The notes under the pieces: generated by a model
The model's input: only the letters and a program-made list of their open reading frames with translations
Told to the model about the DNA's origin: nothing
Databases searched by the model: none
Program-made: the position numbers and the translations under genes
Source: Lingula anatina
Lineage: Eukaryota; Brachiopoda; Lingulata; Lingulida; Lingulidae
Direction of reading: 5' to 3'
NCBI RefSeq assembly: GCF_001039355.2
Contig: NW_019775574.1
Location: 139,058 to 203,057, forward strand
Length of the DNA stretch: 64,000 bases
Part shown: positions 52,746 through 62,856 of the stretch, in pieces
Layout: each line of letters starts with the position of its first letter
Numbering within the stretch: the first letter of the stretch is position 1

Positions 52746-55700
52746 AAAAAGAAAAAGAAAATGTNNNNNNNNNNNNNNNNNNNNNNNNNNNNNNNNNNNN
52801 NNNNNNNNNNNNNNNNNNNNNNNNNNNNNNNNNNNNNNNNNNNNNNNNNNNNNNNNNNNNNNNNNNNNNNNNNNNNNNNNNNNNNNNNNNNNNNNNNNNN
52901 NNNNNNNNNNNNNNNNNNNNNNNNNNNNNNNNNNNNNNNNNNNNNNNNNNNNNNNNNNNNNNNNNNNNNNNNNNNNNNNNNNNNNNNNNNNNNNNNNNNN
53001 NNNNNNNNNNNNNNNNNNNNNNNNNNNNNNNNNNNNNNNNNNNNNNNNNNNNNNNNNNNNNNNNNNNNNNNNNNNNNNNNNNNNNNNNNNNNNNNNNNNN
53101 NNNNNNNNNNNNNNNNNNNNNNNNNNNNNNNNNNNNNNNNNNNNNNNNNNNNNNNNNNNNNNNNNNNNNNNNNNNNNNNNNNNNNNNNNNNNNNNNNNNN
53201 NNNNNNNNTAGTAGGACCCAATCGTGTTGATGCAGATATCTCCGCAGCCTCCGTTATTAGTTGCACACTCATCTGTGTCTGTAATGACACATATGCACAA
53301 AGTGTTACATGCTATCAATAATGAGCCGTTTGTGTTATGGTGATATGAAGAAATGCTAAATATCATACATTGTTCACTTGAATTGGTGATCTTAAAAAGA
53401 GAAGAAGAACTTCAGTAGTCACATATGTACAATATCAAGACCATATTGAGCACCACGAACATTTCAAAAACCTTACATTGATGTTTTGCAACAAAACGTC
53501 AAAAAAAAAAAAGAAAGAAAGAAAATGTCTTAATCCATCCTAAAAACGAACTCATACGTGTATTTATACTATGGGCCTCCATACCAGATAGCTTAATATA
53601 TATGATTGTGTAATCAATTTGGTAAAGATTGTTAAAACTAACAGTCAACTTACCATTCATTCCAGGGGCTCCTCGCTCTCCCTTAATACCCTGCACACCT
53701 GGAGTTCCCTGTAAACCTGTGACACCGGGGGGACCTTGCGCACCCATTGGTCCTTGTTGTCCTTGAACACCCTGATCGCCTTTTTGTCCTTTTGTTCCAA
53801 CTACCCCCTGTAATCCTTGGGGGCCAGTGCTACCGGTTGGGCCAACAGGACCAATACCTCCTGTGAGACCAGTAGGTCCTGCTATTCCAGACGCACCCTG
53901 CTGACCTTTCTGACCTGTTGGGCCTTGTGGACCAAGAACACCATTCACACCCTTTTGTCCTTTTATTCCCTGGAGACCCTGAGCGCCGGTAGGTCCTACA
54001 ACACCCTGTTCTCCCTTCTGTCCTACGGCGCCGGATGAACCAACCTCACCTTTTTGGCCCTGTGCACCTTTGGCACCTACCTGTCCTGTTGGACCTGTTG
54101 ATCCTACTGATCCCTTAGGACCCTGTAAACCATTGGCACCAGCAGCACCAGATGGACCTTGCTGTCCTGTGGGACCAACTTGTCCTGTATTACCAGGTAA
54201 ACCTTGTAAACCACGTTCTCCCTTCTGGCCAACTGCTCCAGAGGCTCCTTGATTTCCTTTAGCACCCACAGGACCTTGTATTCCTTGTTCACCTGTGCAA
54301 TAAAGACAAGGTTAGTTAGGCTTTAGTTAAAAGATTTGAAGGATATATAAATCATTAAGAAACTACCTACAGCAGACAGCTTTTCACATGAGACTACATT
54401 GCATACAAGTAGATATCTCAGAGCCAAGAGGAATGTCATTGTTACCTTTTTGACCTATTGCTCCAGAGGCTCCCTGAGCACCCGTTGGACCAGTGGCTCC
54501 TGTAGGACCATTTAGACCTTGGACACCTGTTGGACCAGATGCACCAATTGAACCTTTTTGGCCTGTGGCTCCTACTGCACCCACTTCTCCCTTGGCACCT
54601 GTTGGTCCAACTGCACCCACTGACCCCTTTTGTCCTACGGCTCCAGAGTTACCCTGAATACCCTTTTCACCTTTAATGCCTTGAATTCCCTGGGCTCCAA
54701 CTTCTCCTTTCGCACCAGTAGGTCCTTCAAGATAACGTTAAATTTTGGTTTAAAAAATTGAAATTGGCAAAATGCGTACGTTTACAAGGGGACAATTTAT
54801 ATTATGTAATTCTTTGAAATCGGAGTAAGCGCACTGTGCAATGTTTTTGCGATTTACTTTTTAAGTGACCAGAGTAGCTTTAATGAACTTGAGATGACTA
54901 GCTTAAATAAATATGAGATGACTAGCCATCATTAAACGAGTTAACAAAGCAATAAAATTGAGTATGTGCATCCTAAGTTTTATATAATGGCAATAAAATA
55001 CGAAACTTACCTTGTGGTCCAATTGCGCCACTGTCTCCTTGATTTCCTTTTGGTCCCTGGGCACCATTTACTCCCGTTGCCCCTGTCGCTCCAACTGTTC
55101 CTTTTTGACCCTTTTCACCGTTAAGTCCATTTGCACCTCTTGCACCTGATACACCCTGGATTCCTTGATCTCCCTTAGTACCCTTTGAACCCTGAAGACC
55201 GATCTGGCCTGACACACCTTGCTGACCCTTTTGGCCCTTCGTTCCAGTAATTCCGGTTGCTCCTGTCACACCCTGGGGCCCACTTGCACCAACCGATCCT
55301 GGAATAGAATAAAAGATAACATAGTGAAATTCAAATAAATATTCGAGTCGTATAAAATGTACAAAAAGGCATCATGAAAAAAAATGGAAAGAAAGTTTGT
55401 CTACATTTCAAAAGAAAATCATGTTCCTTCAAGACAGTTCAGAAAGGTTTGACAAACTGCTTATGTTGGTCCAAGAAATTTATCCTTTGAACAAAGCAGT
55501 TTCAGTAATAGGAAACGCATAATTTTATATAAATACACATAAATAGCATCCAAGGATGCAAACATACCTTTTTCGCCTTTAACTCCTGTTTCACCTCTTG
55601 CACCAGCTGGGCCTGTTGCTCCTGTGGGACCAATACTACCGGATGTACCCTGAGCACCAGTTGCACCAGTGTCACCCTTTGTACCCTTCTGGCCAGTAAA

Positions 55701-58700
55701 ACCTTGTGGGCCCTGAGCTCCGGTAGGTCCAGCTATTCCAGATACACCTTGCACTCCTTTCTGGCCCTTCTGACCTTGAACACCTTAAGACAGAAACCAG
55801 CGTTTTATTTTCTTAATATCTTTTTCAAATTTCATAACATATTACAGCAGTAAGAATAATATCAATCATTATTTTATGGATCATTCAATCATTTCTTTTA
55901 ACAGTAATATATAATTCAAAGAAAGGGCATTTACCTTGTGGGCCAGTTGCCCCAACAGGGCCCTGGCTCCCAGTTGGACCTGTTGATCCAGTTGGTCCTG
56001 CAGCACCGGACACGCCTTGCAGTCCCGCAGGGCCTGTTGCTCCTGTCTGGCCTTGGGGTCCAAATGCACCCTGTTGTCCCTTCTGACCTTTCGCTCCAAC
56101 TGCCCCAGAAGTACCTTGAGCACCTTGCTGACCCTTCTGACCTTGAGGACCAGTTGCTCCGGTTGGTCCTGCTATTCCAGATACACCCTGTATACCCTTT
56201 TGGCCTTTCTGACCTTGAGGTCCCGTTGCACCTGTTGGGCCTGCCAATCCAGATACTCCCTGTATACCTTGTTGACCTTTCTGGCCTTGCGGACCTGTGG
56301 CTCCAGTGGGTCCATTTGCTCCTGAAACACCCTGTATACCCTGCTCCCCCTTCTGGCCTTGAGGACCAGTAGCTCCTGTTGGTCCTGCAATACCAGATAC
56401 CCCTTGTATACCTTTCTGACCTTTTTGACCTTGAGGCCCAGTAGCTCCAGTTGGCCCATTTGCTCCACTGATACCCTGTATTCCTTGTGATCCTTTCTGC
56501 CCAACTTCACCTAAACAAACAAACACGTTTTAATAGAATTAAACAAAAATGTGTGTGTATGTGTGTGTGTTAAAGGCTAACTGTTATTAATTAATGAACA
56601 CAATGCAGTTGATTTCACCTAAAAGAAGTTAAGTTGCACCTCCAGTTAAGTTACACCCTATTTTTTTGTATCCGTAGGTTTCCTCACACATTAAAATATT
56701 TTAAGCAGTATCCAGAATCAAAGTTTAGAGACACTGAAAAATATTTGAGTCAAGTTACCTTTGGGGCCAGTAGCTCCAACTGGTCCCGTAGCTCCTGTGC
56801 TTCCTGTGGGCCCAGCTGCTCCGGATTGGCCTTGGACACCAGTTGCACCAGTGGCGCCGGTAGGACCAGTTAAACCTCGAACTCCAGAAACTCCCTGGGC
56901 TCCTTTATCTCCTGTCTGGCCCTGTGGACCAGTAGCTCCAGTGGCACCAACAGCTCCGGTCGCTCCCAACGCTCCTTTCTGACCTTTTGCTCCAACTGCA
57001 CCCGATGCTCCCTGGTTTCCAACTTCACCTTTCTGTCCTTGAGGACCAGTTGCCCCTGTGGGACCAATATTGCCACTTACACCTTGTATACCCTGTGCTC
57101 CTTTAGCTCCAACAGCCCCGACATCTCCCTTCTGTCCTTTAGAGCCAACTGCACCCGTAGGTCCAGCTATTCCAGATGCTCCTTGCACTCCTTTTTGCCC
57201 TTTGCTCCCTGTGGCACCAATGGCTCCTGTTGGCCCAGTAGCCCCTGTGTTACCAGTAGGACCCTGTAAACCTGATTGACCCTGAGCGCCAGTTGCACCG
57301 GTAGCTCCAGTTGGACCAACGTTACCCTGTGGACCTGTGCTACCAGTTGGTCCTACAGCACCAGAGTTTCCTTGTATTCCTTGTTCACCCTTCTGACCTG
57401 TTGGGCCTGTAAAATTAAAATGTTTGAATTAATGGAGTAAAGTGTTTAACTACAAGTCCTGTTCTCTCTATAATCAATGTCACGGAAATCGTGTTCATAA
57501 AAAGCACTGCTTATTATGTACCCTGATTCTCCTCCCCCTCTCTCTCATAACCAATTTAACTGCTCTGCATATATACGAAGAATTCCGTACCTGTAGCTCC
57601 TGTCGGTCCATTAGCACCGCTGACCCCTTGGATTCCTTGTGCCCCTGTTGGACCTACAGCACCTACAGAGCCCTTTTGTCCAGTTGCGCCGGTTGGACCT
57701 GCTACACCTGATACACCTTGGGCTCCTTTTGTGCCTTTTTGTCCAGTTGGCCCAGTTGCTCCAGTCACTCCAGACGCACCCTGTAATCCAGTTACACCTG
57801 TTGGTCCTTGAGGACCTGTTGATCCTTGTGGACCTATTGCTCCCGTGAGACCTTGGGCACCCTGTGGACCAGTCGCACCAGTAACACCTGCCAATTCAAT
57901 GAATAAAATGTGCAAATTGTCTATTGCTTGTAAACGAAACGAATATACGAACTTTTTATACATATGTTAAAAAAGTGCTATATACAGCTTTTTATTCCCA
58001 TTTCCTTAACATGGATATCTGTATGTACTTTTTACACTTGTATTTCAAATTGGTACAAATAAAAATATCACTAAAAAGTGGAAAAAGAAGGCTGCACTGA
58101 CAGCAAATGTTCCATATAACATCAGACATTACCTTGTGGACCTTGTGCACCGGAAACCCCCTGGTTACCCTGAGCACCTTTCTGACCAGTGGCTCCTTGG
58201 GCTCCAGTTGCACCAGTTGGACCTACGTTGCCTTGATCACCTTTTTGACCAGTCGCCCCAGTCGGTCCAGATGCTCCTGCTACTCCCGTTGCACCCACTG
58301 CACCCGTTGCACCCACATTTCCCTTTGCTCCGGTAGGTCCGCTTGCACCAGCAAGCCCTTGAGCCCCAGTTGGTCCCACAGCACCAACGTTTCCCTTTGC
58401 ACCCGTTATCCCAGTGGCTCCAGTCGGGCCAGAGCTTCCTTGTGCTCCCGTTGCACCAACTGCCCCTTGTTGACCTGAGACACCAGACACACCTTGGATG
58501 CCCTGCTCTCCTTTCTGTCCCACAGTACCTTTTTGTCCCTTAGCTCCAACAGGTCCAGTATTGCCCTGAGGCCCAACGGCACCAGTCGCTCCCACTGGGC
58601 CCTGGTCTCCTATGGCTCCCTTTGCTCCCGTTGCACCAGTAGGGCCTACTGCGCCTGTGAAACCTTGGGCTCCCGTAGCTCCTACATTTCCTTTAAGTCC

Positions 58701-61700
58701 AGTAGCTCCAGTAGCACCCGTCGGGCCCAACAGCTCCAGACACTCCCTGTTGTCCTTTTTGCCCTGTGGCTCCTACTGCACCGGTGGCTCCAGTTGGTCC
58801 ATTTGCCCCAGAATTACCCTGTACTCCTTTTGCCCCTACTTCACCTTTGCTTCCTGTTGCACCAGTTGGACCGCTCACACCTTGTGTACCCTGTGGACCA
58901 GTGTTTCCTGTAGCTCCAGTGGGACCAATGGCTCCCTGGTCGCCTTTCTGACCAACATTCCCTTTCTCACCCAATGCTCCCTTTTGGCCTATTGCTCCAG
59001 TCGGTCCACTAGCTCCTATATCGCCCTTACTGCCAGTTGGTCCTTGGACGCCTGACACACCAATGGCACCTTGTGGACCAGTTGGGCCAATGGCGCCAAC
59101 ATTCCCTTTATCACCTTTATTACCAATTTCACCTTTCTGACCAGTTAGTCCCGCCACGCCCTGTGTGCCAGTTGCTCCCACTTCTCCTTTTGATCCTTTG
59201 GTTCCTGTTGCACCTGCTACACCAGTTGCTCCAGTGGGGCCAACTGCTCCTTGGGCACCTGTAGGGCCAGTCGCTCCCGTCGGCCCTGATGCGCCCTGAG
59301 ATCCAGTTGCGCCAACATTACCTTGTGGTCCAGTGTTACCTTGACTGCCCTTTTGTCCAGTTGCTCCATTTGGTCCCACTGCACCTGTTGCGCCAACATT
59401 ACCTTTTACTCCTGTTTGCCCTACAGCACCAGCTTGACCAGTTGGACCCTGTGGCCCTGATGGACCAACATTTCCTTGTTCTCCCTTTTGTCCTGTAGCT
59501 CCTGTTGCTCCAACAGCGCCTGTTACTCCTTGGTCACCTTTGGATCCTGTGGGACCTTGTGGACCTATTGGGCCTTGAAGACCTGTGGTACCTGTTTCTC
59601 CTCTACTGCCGGTTGGACCAGGTGGACCAATTACACCTTGTGCGCCAGTAGGCCCACTTGGACCTACATTTCCCTGGATCCCTGTAGCTCCCACTGGACC
59701 TGTTGGACCTGTGCTACCAAGGGCTCCCTTTTGACCTATATTTCCTTGTTCGCCCTTAGCACCCGCAGGTCCTGTTGGACCAATAGCGCCCGTGGCTCCA
59801 ACAGCCCCAGTAGAACCCTGGGGCCCTGTTGGTCCTGATGAGCCTGGGGCACCTGGTAACCCCTGAGGTCCTGTCGCTCCTGTGATACCTGACTGACCTT
59901 GTACACCTTGTGGTCCTTCAGAGCCAGTTGGTCCCTGTGCACCCACCTCTCCCTTTTGTCCAGCAGCACCAGTTGGTCCTTGGACCCCTTGGATACCTTG
60001 TGGTCCTGTTGGACCCGTATCCCCTTGAGGGCCAGCTACACCCTGTAGACCTGTTGGACCCTGTGCACCTTGGTCACCTTTAGCTCCATTGAATCCAGGA
60101 TCACCCTGTGGACCCATGGGGCCATTTGGTCCTGTGGGCCCCAGGGGACCGGTGTTGCCCGTGATGCCTTGTGGACCTTGAGGACCAACATCTCCTTTTG
60201 GGCCTATGGCACCAGTGGGCCCAACTGGACCAGTAGGACCAGTTACCCCTGGAGAACCCTTTGGGCCGGCAGGTCCAGTTGGCCCTGTTGGCCCTGGAGG
60301 ACCTGGAAGTTTTCAAAATAAATATTGCCTTGGTCTTTCTTTAACAACCAATAACATTAAAATATTATAAAAAGTCAATCAGTTTTAGATATAACAATAT
60401 TATCTGGTTATTAACACAATTTAAGTAATGTTACAGTTTGTTGTGTTCTTAGTTCACTTACCTGGGGGGCTTGTAGGCTAAAAAAGGAAAGTCGAAAATC
60501 AAATGATTAATAATTCAGACAATTAAAGCGGTTGTATGATTAAACAAGGAACATCTATTAGAAAAAAATGGGCATCCTTTCATCCAAGCAGAAAATATAT
60601 AACGCTTGATTCAAATTTTTACTTAAATAGTTTTGAATATGTATCTTTCTTTAAGATAGAATTGCTTGTGAAAATAATTATAAAACCTATGTTCACGTTT
60701 ACTTGAAAAGGTTATAAGTACTTACAATAACATTTATCTCTTCAAGTCTCATTCCAATAGGTAAACCATAACTCTCACGATCACCTGCGCCGTAAAGGAT
60801 ACCCATGAAGTCAATACCAGCAACAGGGTGGCTAATATTGTGGGCTCCATCAGAAACAGTGAAATATCCTCCTACATATATGGTGCCAGGGATGTCGGTC
60901 CACTGAACATTAGCAACAGGTTGACCATCAAGCAAGACTCCGCTTCTGGATGCATTCTGGATGACCAGTAAGAAATAATTAGTGTAGGCACTTGCTACAC
61001 CAGTTGGGGTTGCAAAATGATAGTCATTGTCATACTGCTCAATTGGTGGAACTATGATCATCGAAGGATCGGCTTCTTCAGGCGATTGACTTGTTAGTTG
61101 ACTGATTACAAACTGGGCTACAAGGGCGGGCTTATTTGTGTACAGATAGGAGTACTTAAAAATATTTAGCTCAGTGTAACTTCCGGCTCCAACTATGGAA
61201 TAAAACCTAGAACCCGTGTCATCAACAACGGTTAGCTCTGTAACACCAGACTCGCTTGCAACTATACGAACGACATCTCCAGTTGTTCTGTTTGGTATAG
61301 GCACGTAGCACCAACGTCTTCCGAGCGAGGATATGGGCGGTATCATCTCCACCAGATGATCTCGTGAAGGGTTGTTGGTCACGGGCTTCACGGCTGTGCG
61401 GACATTCCCACTAAATACTGCGAGCTTAGGCATTTGGCCGTTCACTAAAGCAACGGTAACTTCAACTCTGGTTCCTGTGAGATCGCCGTCTGTATCTGAC
61501 TGAATGAGAGCGGTCTGCATACTGTTCAGAGTGAATTCAATGACTCCATTTGCGCCATAAGTTGTTCCTGCCCATTGTACAGACAGAGCCCGGTTCGGTA
61601 GAGTGACGCGAACAGGGGTATTGTCGTACACAGAAGCAATGCCGATTTCTGTCCTGGTAGTGGCTGGGGTGTAGCTTACGGTATAATACGACGATCCAAT

Positions 61701-62219
61701 GGCTTCGATCGGATAGACTAAGAAACCGTCGACTGAAAAAGCTTCTCTGTTTACACCGTAAACAACGATGTCTTCTGTAGACTCGATTAGAATTGCCTTG
61801 TTTTCTATAATATTCCCGCTCATCATGCGAACGTTTGCCCCAACAGTTATCGAGACAACTTGATTACGAACTAAAGTTATAACTTGGTTGTATGAAGTGT
61901 CGAAAATGTTTGTGATATTGACGGAAACTAAACTGGTAGCATCTCTAGCGGGTGTGAGGAAAATGTCTTGAGGCGGATTCGTATTTGATTCCACTCGATT
62001 TTCCATGAACATTAGCAGGAAGCGGCGTCCACCAGAATTTTGTCTTTGGACTGAAAAAAAATATTTACAATGCAGAAAGAGCACTGAAAATGGCAATGAA
62101 AATATGTCTACAAACTTATAACGAATTATTGTATAGATAAATGATTAAATGGAATGACAAATGATTGATGAAAGGCTGGATAAAATATCCCCTTTTCCCT
62201 GTATGTGTTTATGTATGTG

Positions 62220-62316
<97 letters not shown>

Positions 62317-62706
62317 TAGGGGCAGTTGGAGGACGTTCAAAGCAGTATTTTCCTACTCGTTGTTGTCTGTCTCTTCCTTCGGATATGCTCCTTCATTTCT
62401 GGAATAATAAAATCGACTTGTTCAAAACAAATATGCACATATATCAGCTAAACATGTCATTTATGCACAGCAAAAAGATGTTATGTAACGCCTGGCCTGC
62501 TTCAAAACAAGCTCCAATACAATAAACTGATTCTGTAGAACAATACTATCTGTATACATGTGTAAAAATAACTTACCCTCGATGTCTTGATTTAACAGTT
62601 TATCATTATAGATTAGAATATCTTCGTTGCCGCTTATGATGCTGGCCTGGCTAGCGTGGGCCGCCACTGCCAACAGCACTGCTGCAAGTAGTAGTAACTT
62701 CATGGC
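48502..62706 (-). CDS. Giant transmembrane collagen with two IgGFc-binding domains, EGF-like and Cys-rich modules
   Basis: Nineteen coding exons join in frame to about 2,995 residues (after allowing for one extra base at 58721-58730): 62703-62577, 62050-60726, 60477-60462, 60302-58133, 57887-57591, 57406-56759, 56510-55935, 55783-55568, 55298-55011, 54724-54446, 54292-53654, 52491-52306, 52088-50719, 50399-50384, 50210-50112, 49929-49831, 49628-49485, 49241-49137, 48890-48502. Order: signal peptide 1-20; IgGFc-binding ~43-484; Gly-X-Y ~490-2193; EGF ~2194-2255 ending in KRKKR; IgGFc-binding ~2256-2712; two Cys-rich modules; two EGF-like modules; TM and ~80-residue tail. No fibrillar COLF1, C4 or C1q domain is present, so it belongs to no standard collagen class I know. 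Expected to be a trimeric, glycosylated surface or shed matrix protein; role unknown. The start ATG follows an acceptor at 62707, so a noncoding first exon lies beyond. Confidence 0.88.
49137..49628 (-). CDS. Exons 17-18: EGF_CA domain and a truncated EGF-like module
   Basis: Exon 17 (49628-49485) encodes [34 protein letters not shown], a complete six-Cys calcium-binding EGF. Exon 18 (49241-49137) encodes [25 protein letters not shown] but stops after the fourth Cys, lacking the C5-C6 loop. Both are phase 1-1. Confidence 0.85.
49831..50210 (-). CDS. Exons 15-16: two 33-residue Cys-rich modules
   Basis: Two exons of exactly 99 nt, both phase 1-1. Module 1: [20 protein letters not shown]; module 2: [20 protein letters not shown]. 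They share the pattern CC..(K/T).C.C.V...VY.P..E...C, with paired cysteines, so they are tandem copies of one small disulfide-rich unit. I know no named family. The 16-nt microexon 14 (50399-50384) precedes them. Confidence 0.8.
50719..52088 (-). CDS. Exon 13: second IgGFc-binding domain
   Basis: 456 codons in one exon, phase 1 in and phase 0 out like exon 2. Blocks: [110 protein letters not shown]. Two Cys (in ECFIT and VYCLN) probably form a disulfide. It is clearly a paralogue of the first domain. A truncated allele is at 44617-45352. Confidence 0.88.
52306..52491 (-). CDS. Exon 12: calcium-binding EGF-like domain ending in a dibasic KRKKR site
   Basis: [30 protein letters not shown] is a standard EGF_CA start, followed by an unusually long loop to a last Cys (RSQC). 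[12 protein letters not shown] then leads into the second IgGFc domain. The donor A|GTAATA is the only phase-1 site before the in-frame stop and fits the next acceptor. KRKKR is a furin/proprotein-convertase type sequence (52310-52324). Confidence 0.75.
52765..53208. other. Assembly gap, 444 N
   Basis: Lies in the intron between the last collagen exon and the EGF exon. The sequences on each side overlap (52422-52764 matches 53209-53527), so the gap is probably artificial and caused by the poly-A run next to it. Confidence 0.95.
53209..53278 (-). pseudogene. Partial duplicate of the EGF exon at a contig edge
   Basis: Encodes the first 23 residues of the EGF exon ([20 protein letters not shown]...) identically, with the same upstream intron, then runs into the gap. 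It belongs to the unmerged contig overlap. If real it would be a second EGF exon, but the nearly identical intron argues against this. Confidence 0.7.
53654..60302 (-). CDS. Exons 4-11: Gly-X-Y collagen region (568 triplets)
   Basis: Eight exons of 2169 (corrected), 297, 648, 576, 216, 288, 279 and 639 nt. Every one is a multiple of nine and splits a Gly codon (phase 1-1), giving 1,704 residues with no interruption noticed. Typical triplets are [15 protein letters not shown] and GVS. Proline is common in X but rare in Y, where Thr, Gln, Lys, Ala, Ser and Val dominate. Two KGER-containing sites ([20 protein letters not shown]) lie near the C-terminal end, similar to GXXGER integrin-binding motifs. 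Exon sizes differ from the 54-bp scheme of fibrillar collagens. Confidence 0.95.
58721..58730 (-). other. One-base frame break inside collagen exon 4
   Basis: In GTTGGGCCCGACGGGT the Gly-X-Y frame stops unless one base of the GGGCCC run is removed; it then reads G-P-T-G and continues. The exon is 2170 nt as given and 2169 (9 x 241) when corrected, matching the multiple-of-nine rule of all its neighbours. Sequencing or assembly error, or a null allele, rather than an intron. Confidence 0.85.
60726..62050 (-). CDS. Exon 2: first IgGFc-binding domain
   Basis: 441 codons in one exon (phase 1 in, phase 0 out). It matches the IgGFc-binding family seen at the N-terminus of human FCGBP and in many invertebrate proteins. 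Recognisable blocks: [98 protein letters not shown]. The cysteine pair found in the second copy is replaced here by Leu and Gly. IgG binding was shown for the human protein; here the name marks homology only, since invertebrates lack IgG. Confidence 0.85.
62222..62314. repeat. (GT)n and (GA)n compound microsatellite in intron 1 of the collagen gene
   Basis: A GT tract (62222-62254) and a GA tract (62262-62314), separated by TTGTATG. Confidence 0.95.
62577..62706 (-). CDS. Exon 1 (coding): signal peptide of the collagen/IgGFc protein
   Basis: Begins GCCATGA right after a TTTCAG acceptor. It encodes [20 protein letters not shown], a textbook signal peptide with a hydrophobic core and small residues at the predicted cleavage point, then a 22-residue linker. 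The donor GTAAGT leaves phase 1. Confidence 0.85.
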
Positions 62707-62814
62707 CTGAAATGTAAAAAAAGGAACATTTAATATAAATACATATGTGGATATTTTATGTCTGGCTTACTGAAATCATTAAGGCACAATCATAATTAAC
62801 AATCAGATTGTGCT

Positions 62815-62815
<1 letters not shown>

Positions 62816-62856
<41 letters not shown>

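Noticed and set aside
53654-60302. Bacterial origin of the low-Y-proline collagen
   Set aside because: Although the triplet composition recalls bacterial spore collagens, the region is split by phase 1-1 introns and embedded in an animal multidomain gene.
53817-60321. Many plus-strand Pro/Ser/Cys-rich and alternative-frame minus-strand frames
   Set aside because: Shadows of the collagen Gly-X-Y coding sequence, whose codon periodicity keeps other frames open.
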